Source: Monocercomonoides exilis (lineage: Eukaryota; Preaxostyla; Oxymonadida; Polymastigidae). Taken from it: DNA of 64,000 bases. The translations under genes were made by a program, and so were the position numbers. The stretch lies in assembly GCA_001643675.2 (NCBI GenBank), contig LSRY02000001.1:2532501-2596500 (forward strand). Direction: 5' to 3'. Shown here piece by piece: positions 47,401-57,703 of the stretch; position 1 is the stretch's first letter; every line of letters begins with the position of its first letter. The notes below the pieces were generated by a model that made no database searches, was not told the DNA's origin, and saw only the letters and a program-made list of their open reading frames with translations.

Positions 47401-49967
47401 AGGGCATTTTGAGCTGTGATAATTTTGACATCAAATCCTTGACCGCTTGTTTCTGCAAGCAAATCATAAGCTCCTAGAATTGTTCCATATGGTTTTTCTT
47501 TTGTTCCATCTCCTGATGAAGCTCCTGCTCCACTTTGAACATATGCTGTTGTTACAGGAGGTTTTGGTGGTTCATCTGGATCAAAATACATAACTGTAAA
47601 ATCGATATCGCCAATATCTGCACCTCCAAATGCTGCAACAACCCAGTTATCATTTTGTTGCATGTATCCGCTTGCAAACTTACCGTGCATATCAGCTGCG
47701 ATAGCTTCAAATACTGAAGTCTTAACTTCAAGATATAAGCCCGTTTGTTTCTGTGTATTGCCTGTCCCTGCTGTGCATCCAGTGAATATTATTTTTCCGC
47801 TTGAAGGCCAAGTAAATTTCGTGGCATCTTCAACTCCATCCATTTTCAAATAAATGCCTCCAGACTTCCCATAGGCGCAGGTGCATGAAGCAAATGTTGT
47901 AGTGGATGTATCGAGGATTGCAAATGTACTTTCTGAATTGTCGCTTTCAACATACAACGTTCCACTTTTTGCCGTATCTGCTGATGCTTCTTCTGATTTA
48001 CACAGAGAAAATTCGCAGCCGTCCAACGTCACTGCAATGCTCTTCCCATTTCCTCCAACAATTTTCATCACAGGACCTGTTTTTGATGTAATCTCTGACA
48101 ATTGCAAATCTTTCAAAGAAACCTTTGTCACTCCAGTAATCAAAAACGGTGATGCTGAAAACAAAATTGGATTCTCGGTGGCTGTGCATGTAATTGTCTC
48201 CATATTCAATGTGCCTGCTTCCACTTTCACAAGAGTGGTTCCCAGTGCTTGTGGTTCGTCTCCTTCAGTATTTCTTCCAGATTTCAGTGGGGTCGGTCGC
48301 ACAAAATCGCAGCTAATTAATCTCAGCGAAGTTGAAGCAGTTGTTGCATGAATCAATGAATTAGTTCCCGTAAGTGTTCCAAACTTAAAAGAGATCTCCC
48401 TGAATTCCACTGTGTGTGTGCAAGTGAAAAGATCAACACCATCTATCATAGAGCAAACAATTGTTGCCTTTGCTTCGATTTCTGTTTGGTCTTCACCTTC
48501 ATTTCCCTGTTTATCGACTCCCACAACGGTGATTCCCTTTTCTTTGTCAAATGCTACAGCTTCACTTGCGAAAAGTTCTCCAGTTGCAATAACTTTAATG
48601 TGATATCCCCCTTCCACTGGATCGCCTGTAAGTAAAGTGATTGCCTTTTCTAGAGTATTCACTGGTATTTCAAATGTTTCCCCATTTGCATCTGAGGTGC
48701 CACTTTGTCCCACATAAATAGTAGTAGGCTCCATTGTTGGTGGTTGTTCTGGATCAAAATACTCCGCTGTGAAATCAACATCACCAGCACTTCCATCAGA
48801 TTTTTTGGCTGCAACAATCCAGTCATGGGTTCCTCTTATATAGCTTGAAGCAAAACCACACTTCATTGCGACTGCTATTTCTTCATGAAGATTTACCGGC
48901 ACATCAAGATACAATCCTGTACTCTTTGACCCAGTTGCCGTGCACCCATCAAATTCCAATTTTACTTCAGTTCCCCAGCTCAAATGATTCGCTTCTGTAA
49001 TTCCTGTCATTTTCAGATATATCCCACCAGACTTCCCATTGGTACAAGTGCATGTAGTAAATGTTGTTGGATTCGTATTTCCAATCTCAAATGTGCTTTC
49101 TGTTCCGCTGCTTTCAACATACAATGCTCCACATGCATCAGTATCCATTTCTTTGCTCGATGTGCATTCTGTAAATGTGCAGACATCCACAATCACTGAA
49201 ATTGCCTCATCGCATTTTCCAATAATTTTCACCACAGCACTTGAGCTTGATGTAATCTTCTTCAGATTCAAGGAGGCCAATGAAACTTCATTCGCTCCAT
49301 CAACCAAAAACGGTGTTACTGAACATTTAACTTCGCTCACCGAAATGGACTCAACTCCTGTCATCGTCAATGAACCTGCACTCACTTTCACAAGATGAAT
49401 TCCAACTGAGCTTCCTCCTGCCTCAGGTCGAATAAATTCGCAAATGGCAATTGTTAGAGAACGTGATTCTGCATCAGCATGAATAAGAGCAAATGTTCCT
49501 GCATTGGCTTTTAATGCATATGAATCTTGTTCCAGTGTTGTTGGGAAGTCGAATGTCAAATAACTGAATATTACAGTTTGTTTGCATGTAAACAGATCTG
49601 TTCCAGGAGTAACGCCGCAGTCGATCTCCACTTTGGTCTTAGTTTCAGCTCCTGTACCCTCTGCCATTTCCACACCAGCTATCGTAATTCCTGAGTCTAT
49701 CGAGAATGCAATAGCTTCCGCTGAAAGCACTTCTTGTCCAGTTCCTTCTTTTATTATTTTGATTGTCAAAGATGAATCGCTTGTTGATCCTGCTAATGAA
49801 TCATAAGCTTTTGTAATTGTTTCAAATGGATTTTCTTTTGTTCCTTTTTCTGTTGAAGCTTCTGCTCCACTTTGAACGTAAACAGTAGTAGCAATTATTC
49901 GTGCTTCTTTTGTTTGAAACAATACGCAAAAAATAACTAAAACAATATACACTCTCGATTTTTGCAT
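44415..49967 (-). CDS. Secreted four-module beta-helix surface protein with charged tail
   Basis: Single exon, 1850 residues. It starts with a signal peptide (MQKSRVYIVLVIFCVLFQT). Four modules of about 390 residues begin near residues 25, 415, 804 and 1186. Each opens with a 'VYVqsga....t.E.Pf.ti..ay.lL' type strand and continues with beta-helix turns (GALYVESSGTEST, GKSGGIYLKM). Modules 1 and 3 share about 295 consecutive identical residues. One membrane span lies near residues 1582-1610 (ASWIIIVILACMIVVIVVVF). The 240-residue cytoplasmic tail is extremely Lys/Glu-rich and ends KKLERNEEEEI. Unlike the 423-8210 gene there is no kinase-like domain, so this is a second class of surface protein. 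A surface or adhesion role is inferred from the architecture only. Confidence 0.87.
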   Translation of the reverse strand: MQKSRVYIVLVIFCVLFQTKEARIIATTVYVQSGAEASTEKGTKENPFETITKAYDSLAGSTSDSSLTIKIIKEGTGQEVLSAEAIAFSIDSGITIAGVEMAEGTGAETKTKVEIDCGVTPGTDLFTCKQTVIFSYLTFDFPTTLEQDSYALKANAGTFALIHADAESRSLTIAICEFIRPEAGGSSVGIHLVKVSAGSLTMTGVESISVSEVKCSVTPFLVDGANEVSLASLNLKKITSSSSAVVKIIGKCDEAISVIVDVCTFTECTSSKEMDTDACGALYVESSGTESTFEIGNTNPTTFTTCTCTNGKSGGIYLKMTGITEANHLSWGTEVKLEFDGCTATGSKSTGLYLDVPVNLHEEIAVAMKCGFASSYIRGTHDWIVAAKKSDGSAGDVDFTAEYFDPEQPPTMEPTTIYVGQSGTSDANGETFEIPVNTLEKAITLLTGDPVEGGYHIKVIATGELFASEAVAFDKEKGITVVGVDKQGNEGEDQTEIEAKATIVCSMIDGVDLFTCTHTVEFREISFKFGTLTGTNSLIHATTASTSLRLISCDFVRPTPLKSGRNTEGDEPQALGTTLVKVEAGTLNMETITCTATENPILFSASPFLITGVTKVSLKDLQLSEITSKTGPVMKIVGGNGKSIAVTLDGCEFSLCKSEEASADTAKSGTLYVESDNSESTFAILDTSTTTFASCTCAYGKSGGIYLKMDGVEDATKFTWPSSGKIIFTGCTAGTGNTQKQTGLYLEVKTSVFEAIAADMHGKFASGYMQQNDNWVVAAFGGADIGDIDFTVMYFDPDEPPKPPVTTAYVQSGAGASSGDGTKEKPYGTILGAYDLLAETSGQGFDVKIITAQNALKAESIIFDKTSGITIKGIDNEEMSAKVEIDCGVTPGTDLFTCKQTVIFSYLTFDFPTTLEQDSYALKANAGTFALIHADAESRSLTIAICEFIRPEAGGSSVGIHLVKVSAGSLTMTGVESISVSEVKCSVTPFLVDGANEVSLASLNLKKITSSSSAVVKIIGKCDEAISVIVDVCTFTECTSSKEMDTDACGALYVESSGTESTFEIGNTNPTTFTTCTCTNGKSGGIYLKMTGITEANHLSWGTEVKLEFDGCTATGSKSTGLYLDVPVNLHEEIAVAMKCGFASSYIRGTHDWIVAAKKSDGSAGDVDFTAEYFDPYLPPTPPTPISVVYLKCDANSTGLSFNEPIGRFSSAYYLFSFSSSLKMYSMSIIADYDMIKAEAMIFDRSDQLTIEGIENAEGMNQYANIDCDVGPESNLFTCKKSVTFKYLSFVFPLSLSSKGKSQFVKVTDSFALIISEGVDAKLAIINCRFIRPHESESEKENVVDFHLVKVNGGALNMSNVECVDESNKATFQSPLFEIEGASDIVIESVKISNVKVKDGAAISIADGREEASSVVIDGLNMECIESKNSETAGLSIILSSEESSVSIGRESKCTFKSCSAQEGKAGAMYIEMEKAISNLELPAEGNLEIDETNTGKDSSGASLCIVSPDFEEFSQQEDAFEFAKDYSDESAAGWIVGAADVDAKPIDVYEKYLKEEKDEGKKEEEGKEDGKEKQGFEGSNESKPFASWIIIVILACMIVVIVVVFSVLLFVEKKKNSKKMWVNENDEEEEEEGEEEDDDDEKKTKRRMQREKERKGKDRTTNNPVKEANSNRNGNELAKRNLSSTRNNINKSEEQMQKAERKEGISGEFIEETIKQVLSPSLSCSSSLMNKEGSQANQMNVNLKEFVTETNTFSPQSNKQNEETRMTDEEIYENSSEEKEIKKRKKGKKAKGKKEKKSEDLIANIELVNEEAMEEEQEESEDVKQEQKKRKKKKKKKTKKLERNEEEEI
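46440..47324 (-). repeat. Internal 885-bp repeat, module 3 copy
   Basis: In-gene direct repeat of 48750-49634 at an offset of 2310 bp, a multiple of three. By eye the copies differ only at 47304 (A here, G at 49614), a synonymous change. The identity ends abruptly within codons at both sides. Confidence 0.93.
48750..49634 (-). repeat. Internal 885-bp repeat, module 1 copy
   Basis: Partner of 46440-47324. Modules 2 and 4 of the same protein are far more diverged, so this identity reflects a recent duplication or conversion event and not the original module duplication. Confidence 0.93.
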
Positions 49968-51152
49968 GAAATTTCAACCTCTTCAATTATTTAGTGACAA
50001 TATTATGGTGATGGATCAAATTTCATTATTTAACATGTGAATATTTTAACATATTTCTACTTCACAAGCATTATGTTTGCAATTAACATCATATTTTTTG
50101 TTGTTATAGCCATAATAAATAATTTGTGATAATGATTAAATATTAATTTATTTTGTAAAATACAATGTTTTCAAGGCTGGAATTTATTGCAAATTTCTAT
50201 TTGCCCTGCGTTTTTTGTATTTTATAAAACAACATTGCGTTTTCAAAGGTTGCCACTTTAATCATTTTGTGAATGTAACATGATTCGTTTTCTATTCAAA
50301 TTCAAACAAATGATTCCTGAAAAATATGTTTGAAAATCAACATTTCACCCATCTTCCATCAGTTGTTATCAATTTTTCTCGGCCTCTGAAAAGTCATATT
50401 TATTTGATTTAGTCATTTTGCTTAAAGAGGTGATTTTGCATCCACTAGAAGCCATTTTTTCAAATAAAATAATTTGCTTTATTCAAAAGAATTTAGCAGT
50501 TCAGCTGGGCTATTGAAGCCAATTTGTAATTTTGAACTTTTTATCCTCAGTGTAAGCATTGGAAATTCTTATATGCGTCTGTGAAGTCTGAATCGATTTA
50601 TATTCAAGTCTCTGAGCAAAGATGAAAGCCATTGGATTTTCTGTGCTGTAGTTCGGAGGGAAAGGACAAACGCATCAAACAATTCAATGAATCAGATAAA
50701 TAGATAAGCTATATTATCAATCAGAGAGCAAAATGCAGTTCAGTTCTTAAGATGCCAAATAAAGATGAACATTTCAACAGGAAAATAAAATATGACTGTT
50801 TTTGATGTTTGTGCCAGCTTGCAGATTCAGCAGATGGACAACAGAGAAGCTTTGCTGCAAAGCTGCCATTTTCACTTTAAATAGCTCTATCAAATACATG
50901 CTTTATTTGACTTTTGACCTTTCTTTCTTTCTTATTTTCTTTTCTCTCTTTCTCTTTCTCTTTCTCTTTTCTTTCGTTTTTTCTTTTCTTTTCATCATTT
51001 TCATTAAATTGCTTTATTCCATTTCGAAGAAGGAAAATATGAAAAAACAACTCTGAAAAGATCTCCAAATAATTACTTGTTTTCGATTTTGTGAAACGAT
51101 TTTTAAAAAAAAGATTGAAAATTTTTGAGCGACAAAATGATATTTCATTTCT
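49968..51152. other. AT-rich spacer, no gene seen
   Basis: This holds the 5' flank of the surface-protein gene. A TTTCTC-type pyrimidine run lies at about 50922-50995. Open stretches are short and AT-biased. No promoter motif could be identified with confidence. Confidence 0.6.
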
Positions 51153-52612
51153 TCAAATATTCACAAAATATTCAGAAATATTCAAAGGTAAACAATTTCT
51201 ATATCCTTCGTTAATTAAAGAAAATTCTCCATAAAGGCTTGCAAGGGTATCTTCGTATCCTTTTTCTTCCATCTTTTCAAATATCTTTCTTTTCAACTCC
51301 ATTCTTTTCGCTTCATTGGCTTTGTTATCTGTCTTTTCTTTCAGTCTTTCTGAAATTTCCAAAAAGAAATACAAGCAATTCCTCATCGCATTATTATAAG
51401 TTGTTGGCTGCTGAATCTCCTCCAAAATAACATCCACAGATTCTCCTTTCAGTAAGTCACCAATTTTCACGATTTTTTCTTCCGCTGCTCTTCGAATCAT
51501 ATATAGGCATTTAACGTGAATTTCTCCATAATTGCACCTTGATGCTCGAAGTATCTGAACAGTTCGTCTGATAAGTCCAGCAAAGTCTTCATTCCATGAT
51601 CTGCATGAGTGAAAGAAACCATTAATTGTATCAAGCCATTTCATCAAAATAATCATTTCTTTCTTTTCTTTGACTTTTTTATCATCTTTTCTCTTCCAAT
51701 CCACACACTTTGAAAGCTCCTCCATTTCTCTTTTTGCCTCCTTCACAAAATGCAGCTCAATCACAATCACTTCTTCCAAACTTTCATCTCTTGCTTGATG
51801 CTGCTTATTGAGAACAATTTTTTTATAGAATTTATCATCATAAAATTTGTTTATCAAAAAGTCCCAAGCAGATTGATAGGCAAGATGTGTCATATTGTGA
51901 TGTTCCTGGTGATGTTGGATAATCTCTTTGATCTCGCTCAAATACAGTTCTTGTTCAATTTTCTATAAAAATCGAAAAATATTCAAAAATATCAAAAAGA
52001 AAAAAGAAGTGTTCAAACTATAAATCTTGTGTTCCACAAAGCCAATAAAGCCATTTCCACTTCTTTTTGAACTTCTTCTCTTTCCTCTTTATTCAAAGCG
52101 ACTTTCAGAAGACAAGGCACACAAATTGAAAGTGATTCCGAAAAAATTCCTTCGTTTAGCAAAAGATAGCTTTCACAAAGATCAATCATGAGCTTTTCGT
52201 TCTTTTCATCCTTTTTTTTCTCATTTTCATCAATAATCATCTCTTTAAATTTTTGACTCAATGAAGATGTATCAATGTTATAAATCGAAATGCCTTTCAA
52301 TGATTTGAAATGTCCAATATGCTTCAGCAACAGAATTGCATTTTCCACTGAAAGAATCTTTTTTTCAATCATTGTGGATATTTCATTGAACAGTTTTTCT
52401 GAAAAAACGGATACATATTCAACTAACACCATTCTATCAATTATTTCATTCATTTCTACAATTTTCTGTTTCTGTCCATCTTCATCGCAAGCTTCAAGCT
52501 CTGAAAATAATTCTTCAATAAAAAATTAAATAAAGAACCACAATCACCAGAAATTCAAATGCAACAACGGATGCACACTGTTGTATCTTTCGGTGATGCT
52601 CATGGCCTGCAT
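51153..52612 (-). CDS. Helical-family protein, intact three-exon gene
   Basis: Minus-strand exons are 52612-52579 (34 nt), 52512-52019 (494 nt) and 51962-51153 (810 nt), giving 445 residues. Intron 1 is 66 nt (GTGTGC...TTGAAG) and intron 2 is 56 nt (GTTTGA...TATAG). Exon 1 encodes MQAMSITERYN plus a split Lys codon. Family segments are LFSELEACDEDGQKQ, ENAILLLKHIGH, ICVPCLLKVALNKEE, LYLSEIKEIIQHHQEHHNMT, SWNEDFAGLI and KMEEKGYEDTLASL, ending SEYFVNI. Exon 3 is longer than in relatives because of a segment of about 14 residues with a second DESLEEVIVIEL-like start (YKKIVLNKQHQARDE). Function is unknown. It is the inverted-duplication partner of 41853-43282. Confidence 0.83.
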
Positions 52613-53400
52613 TTTTGAAAATGCATTGCATTCAGAATACAACACCATTTTGATTATTCACATTGAATTCGCATATGTTTGGAAAAACAACATCGATGAT
52701 ATTTATTCTCAAAAATAGTCATTAAAAATGTCGTGCTCACACCATTCTTTATCGTCTTGGCACTTTTGGAAAGTGATTGTTAAGAAAAATAATCTTCAAA
52801 TTAATTAAGTTTGTTGTTATGGTACAAATGATCAAATTGTTATCTTTGAACTGGAATGTCATCGGCAAAATGAGTGTCGATGAATGAATTAATCTTGCAG
52901 AATTACAAACATAATTTCCTGATATGAAAGCTGGCAATGATGGAATTGCAACCTTTTTGAAATTCAACGTGATGATTTTTGAAAATTGGATGGCTATGGG
53001 GAATACAACGATTTTATAAATAACACAAAAAGATATAATGTATGTAATTTTCATTGCACTATATGTTGTGAAGATATTTTCATCTGTATCCTCTCCAAAG
53101 TGCAGGAATATGAGTTATTGTTGAAATGGCCAATCTCCGCTTTGTAGAGCAATACGATGAGAACGGAGCAGATCATTATATAGCAATTAGGATATAAAGG
53201 AAGTTACGTAAAATATATGATATTTGGTTCAAGATGTGAAAACAAATTCAACTGTTATTTTATTGAATGAAGACAGAAGGATGGAATTCTGTGAAGGACA
53301 AAATCTGCACAATGTTATATAGAATTTAGGAGCATAAGACAAAGGAGAAGCTTTTTGTACAAGGAAAGCAACTGGAAATATCAAGGGAAAGATATTTATC
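52613..53400. repeat. Conserved upstream unit, inverted copy
   Basis: Third copy of the unit at 32780-33571 and 41045-41852, here on the opposite strand and upstream of the 51153-52612 gene. Its plus-strand frame keeps DFINNTKRYNVC and ELLLKWPISAL but is broken by a TAG right after that motif, where one relative has TGG. Confidence 0.7.
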
Positions 53401-54209
53401 ACGAAAAAAGGCAAGGAAACAATGATTAGCAATGGAGCTGGAGAACAGCATTTCTCGATGGACATTTTGGTTATTTAATTGAAATGCGAACTTGTGTTTT
53501 GCAGAGTTTTTAACAGCTAAGCATTGTTGCGCCTTCTCATGAAGTTGAGAAACGTGAAGTGAATATCACCAACTCTGTTTCAGTCTCTGCTTTTGAAAGA
53601 TTTCCAAAACAAATCAAACATGCTTCGCTTGTTTCTTATTTTACACATTTGCGATGTTTTCAGAAAGAACAGACAGAAGCCTTGGAACTTCAGCATCACA
53701 GCTCGCTTTTGATGAATTGAAATGGAAATATTCTTCTTCTTCTTCTTCTTCTTCTTCACCTTCTTCGCCTTCTTCTGTTTTTCATTTTTTCGTTGGTTAA
53801 TTTTTTGAAAAAGAAGATTCATTCTCAAGATTCGTGAAATGTTAATTTCGTTCGAAAAATTATTTGAATGAAATCGAATGAGATAAGAAAAAGGAGATAT
53901 TTATTTGAAAAAATTACTGAAAGAGAAAATTGGTTGAAAAGGATGAAGAAGAGAAATTTGAAGATAGAAATTTGAGAGATGTTTGAAGATGAGCAAATTG
54001 AAACGAAGAAAGAGAGAAAGAAAGAGGAAGACTAAGGAAAAGAAGAAGGCAAAGAAGAAGATGACAATGCCGATGAAAATGAAGGAGGAGAAATGGAAGG
54101 ATGGATCATACCCGATTCACACGCAGTGGACAGCCGAAGTTGATGATTGTCAATTCTTTGCAATTCAGAAGATGTTTGTGCTGTGCCAAAGAAGCAGATA
54201 CTGATGATG

Positions 54210-55340
54210 CATGACAAGACATTGGCTCCTCCTCCATCCGTCTGCCACACCACCGTCTCATTTGACTTCATCACTTGCCGACAGTCGCACAACAGCTCCA
54301 CCACGTAGACAAACGCCTTCTTCACCGCTTAGCTCTTCTTCTGTTCTGCTTTCTTCTCCTTCAGCTGCGTGTGCACAAAATTCCCAAATCCTTTCCTCAA
54401 CACCTCAGTCCCCTTCCAACTCCAGACTGCTTCTCTCCCAGTTCTGTACTGATCGAATCTCTTTTTTTCACCCAGGATCGTCAACATCTTCCACATTCAC
54501 ACAATAGATTTTTCCCTGTCTTCAACAGCATCATCAGCAGCTTCAATCTGAACAGACAACTGCCATGAATAAGAACGGCATCCGAAGAACAAACTCCATT
54601 AACCTCTCTCCTGACCGCAATCCTTGGCAACTCAGAGATCATTCTTATTTACTGCTCCATCACAACAAACACTCTCTCCATGGACTCTATTTGCTTATCC
54701 CACAACACTCACTTCGTTCCTCACTTTCACAAAAACCCTTTTCGCATTCATGTCTGTCAAAAGAATTGCAGTGCTGTTATATTCGAAGCTCGCTGCGAAT
54801 TTTCTCGGTTATCTTCAAACAGCTCCGATGGCAGAATCAACGAAACCGAAGATGGAACCTACCAGCCACCTCACAGAGTTCAACTGAAATCCGTCGCAAA
54901 TAGCACCCCCTACACACTCTTCGAAACATTGCTGCCCCCACTCTCCCCTCCGCACTTCTTTATCTTGATTTTTTTATCTCCTTCTCAGTCAAAAAATCAA
55001 TAAGCTCCGTCTTCTTCTTCATCGCCACGATCTGCTCCTGCAGCTCCTTTGTCTCTGCATTGTTCTTCTCGCTCATCTCCAGAATCTTTCTCTTTCACAT
55101 CCGGATGATCGATTCCTTCTCCTTCAACCGCTCCTCCAGCTCGTTTTGTCTGTTTCAAAATCCGCTCGTCTTCCATGATCTCTTGCAGCTTCAAGTGAGA
55201 CTCCAAACACTTCTTCTCCATCTCCTGATTCACCTTTTCATGCTTTTCATTTTTTTCATCACCATCATCATCATCTTCTTCTTCTTCTTCTTTTGCTTCC
55301 TCTTTCTCTTTTCGCTGTTCCTCTTCTGCTCTCCAAGCAA
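54210..55340 (-). pseudogene. Decayed coding region related to 38.3-40.3 kb
   Basis: Minus-strand pieces of a helical protein with shifted frames: a coiled-coil run near 55000-55180 (EMSEKNNAETKELQEQIVAM), a short coherent piece near 54760 (YNSTAILLTDMNAKR), one near 54380-54500 (KMLTILGEKKRFDQYRTGRE) and one at 54200-54325 (CIISICFFGTAQT). The first and last have relatives in the left arm of the inverted duplication. Plus-strand open stretches here are shadows of these. The family is unknown. Confidence 0.45.
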
Positions 55341-56577
55341 ATGGAATATGTTCAAGTTAGATAGAAGAATCAACCCTCAAAATCCAGAAGTTTCAAACCC
55401 ATGCACTTTTAACATCCACGTTTCTAAAAATACACACATCCCCCACTTCCTAGTGTATCTGTTGCATTACAAATGGAGAAGAGCGCTGCGAGTGAGGTTG
55501 CTTATGGATTTCTTTCAAACTTTTGTTCATTCATCATTAACTTTCAAAAATAATTCATTAATCTAACTTTAAAATGTATTGAAATCGCTACTATTATTAT
55601 TTGAATTGCTTTTAAAAAATGCTTTGAAACGTTTGCCTTTGGAATTCGTAACTCATTGAATGTCGAGCCGAAATGATTTTTTTGAAAAAAAACATTTTTA
55701 GCTAATTTTTCCATTTTTGAAATACATGAAGAAAAGAATCATATTATTCGCATTTTACCAGTAAAATCTTATTAATTGTGATGAAATGAGTGATGATTTT
55801 TAAAATTATATTGATTCAATTTACAATTTCTGTTCGAGACTTTGCTTTGATTACTGATGAATGAAAATTAAAAAGAAACAATTGCTATCATAGACAATTT
55901 CTTCATTGATTCACTCAAACACTGACTTGGAAAAAAATAATTATGCCTTTTTCTTTTGAAAGTTAATATTCTTTCCGTTGAAAAAAAAAAACTTTATGAA
56001 TAATTAACACTCTTTTAAAAAAAAAAAAAAGTTCTGCTGTCAATAATTATCACCCAAATAAACATTAATTCCAAAATGCTTGGTGTTTCAATTTTAAAGA
56101 ACACTTTCGAAAAAGCACATAAGAATACAAAAGGCAAAATAGTCAATGACTGATTTCATTTTTTTCATTCCATGAAATGTTCTGAAAATAATAAAACATC
56201 CATTTTCTTTTTTCAACATTTCTTCATGAACGAAAAGACTGATAAAGTCATTGAAGTGACCAATTGAAAATGCGTATAAATGAAATGCAATAAAGAAGTG
56301 TAATGATGCATTCGCATGCTATTTGAAAACGTTCTAAGATCCAAAAATTGAAAAATCTGAATAAAGAAAAGAAACAAAATGATAGATTTTCGTTGTTATC
56401 CGTGAAAAGAAAGATTTCATATTTTGTCACTTGATTCATTCACAATGCGTTGTGTAAGCGATGATGAGATGCTGTCCGGTTTTTGCATTTATTTGTTTTG
56501 TGTTTTTACTTTTTCATCACCCATTTTGTGAAATTTGTTGTATTGGAAATGAAATATGAATAAAAAAAGATATATGT

Positions 56578-56817
56578 GGGTAATTCTTTATGAAAAGTCG
56601 CAAATGTTTAATTCTCAAAAAAATCAAAAATATCAAATTTGGCTCAAATTTTCGTTGGCATATGCCAAACATCACTTTAATGGAATCTATTTAAGGATAA
56701 TGCTATTTCATTTATTCTTAAGAAGATTCGAAAGTGGAAACGAAAATTTGAGCCAAATATAAAGTTTGAGATTAATAAGAAAATTAAACATTCGTGACTT
56801 TTCAAAAAGAATCACCC
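56578..56817. mobile_element. Foldback/MITE-like element of about 240 bp
   Basis: The arms 56578-56655 and 56741-56817 are imperfect inverted repeats. The outer ends read GGGTAATTCTTTATGAAAAG and, inverted, GGGTGATTCTTTTTGAAAAG; the inner ends share TTTGGCTCAAATTTTCG. The spacer is 85 bp. TATATGT occurs directly before the left arm (56571-56577) and three bases after the right arm (56821-56827), a possible but imperfect target duplication. There is no coding capacity. Confidence 0.65.
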
Positions 56818-57703
56818 AATTATATGTCTTTCTAGTTTTATTTCTTCCGAGTTGCTTTTTTTCTTTGATTTTTTTTTTTGATCAACCCATTTTTTTTTTC
56901 ATTTTATTTATTAGAAATAAATTGTGAAAACAATAAAATCTCATTCACTTTTCAGATAAATCAAAGATTGAATGATTTGTGATTTCTGAAATTTGAAATT
57001 TGAATTCAACGAACAATTAAAACTCCCAATCTCCCCACATTGGATATTTTGTTTTTCGAAAAACAATTGGATTCATTTTATTTTGATAAAAAAAAATAAA
57101 ACAGCTTGATCATCTTTCCATTCAATAATCAAAGTATTATTTATTGATCAAACAAAAAAAATTTTTTTTTTACAGTTGTATGTCGATAAAAGATGAAATT
57201 TTCCCAATTTTTAAATTTGAAACATTCAAGAAAATTTCAAATATAATTTAGCAATAAATGGTATTATTTGTGATAAGAGATTTTCTTTTTGAGTGATGCA
57301 GTGTCCACATTATTTTGATTTTTTCATTAAAAGTGGTGTCAAAATGAACAAATCAATAAAAAAATGTCTCTTATTTCAAATATTGAGACAAAAAAAGTCG
57401 AAATAAAAGAGTGACTAAATTGAATGAGATGCGTTTCCAGCAGAAAAAAAAGTGCTTCGATTAATAATGTGAGATATGTTAATAGAAAGTCAAACAAAAA
57501 TATTTTTGGAAAAGATTATCAGGATTGAATGAATTGTCACATTATTCTAGCCTTCTCATTTACCAATCAACTGAATCATTTTTCTAAGAAAAATTCAGAC
57601 ACATAATTTTGATTTGCATTGCAGAAATAAGAGAATTGAAAAAGAAAACTGAAAAGCAAGAAAAAAAACGAATTTTTTTTTATCATGTTCATTTTGTGCA
57701 ATG

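Larger units (their letters stand above)
51153..55180. repeat. Right arm of a diverged inverted duplication
   Basis: Partner of 38340-43282; landmark pairs are listed there. The interval between the arms, 43.3-51.2 kb, contains the 1850-residue surface gene. Confidence 0.75.

Noticed and set aside
423-49967. A reassigned genetic code (TAA/TAG as Gln), known in some oxymonads
   Set aside because: Long frames end cleanly at standard stops and have none inside, and ends match between paralogs.
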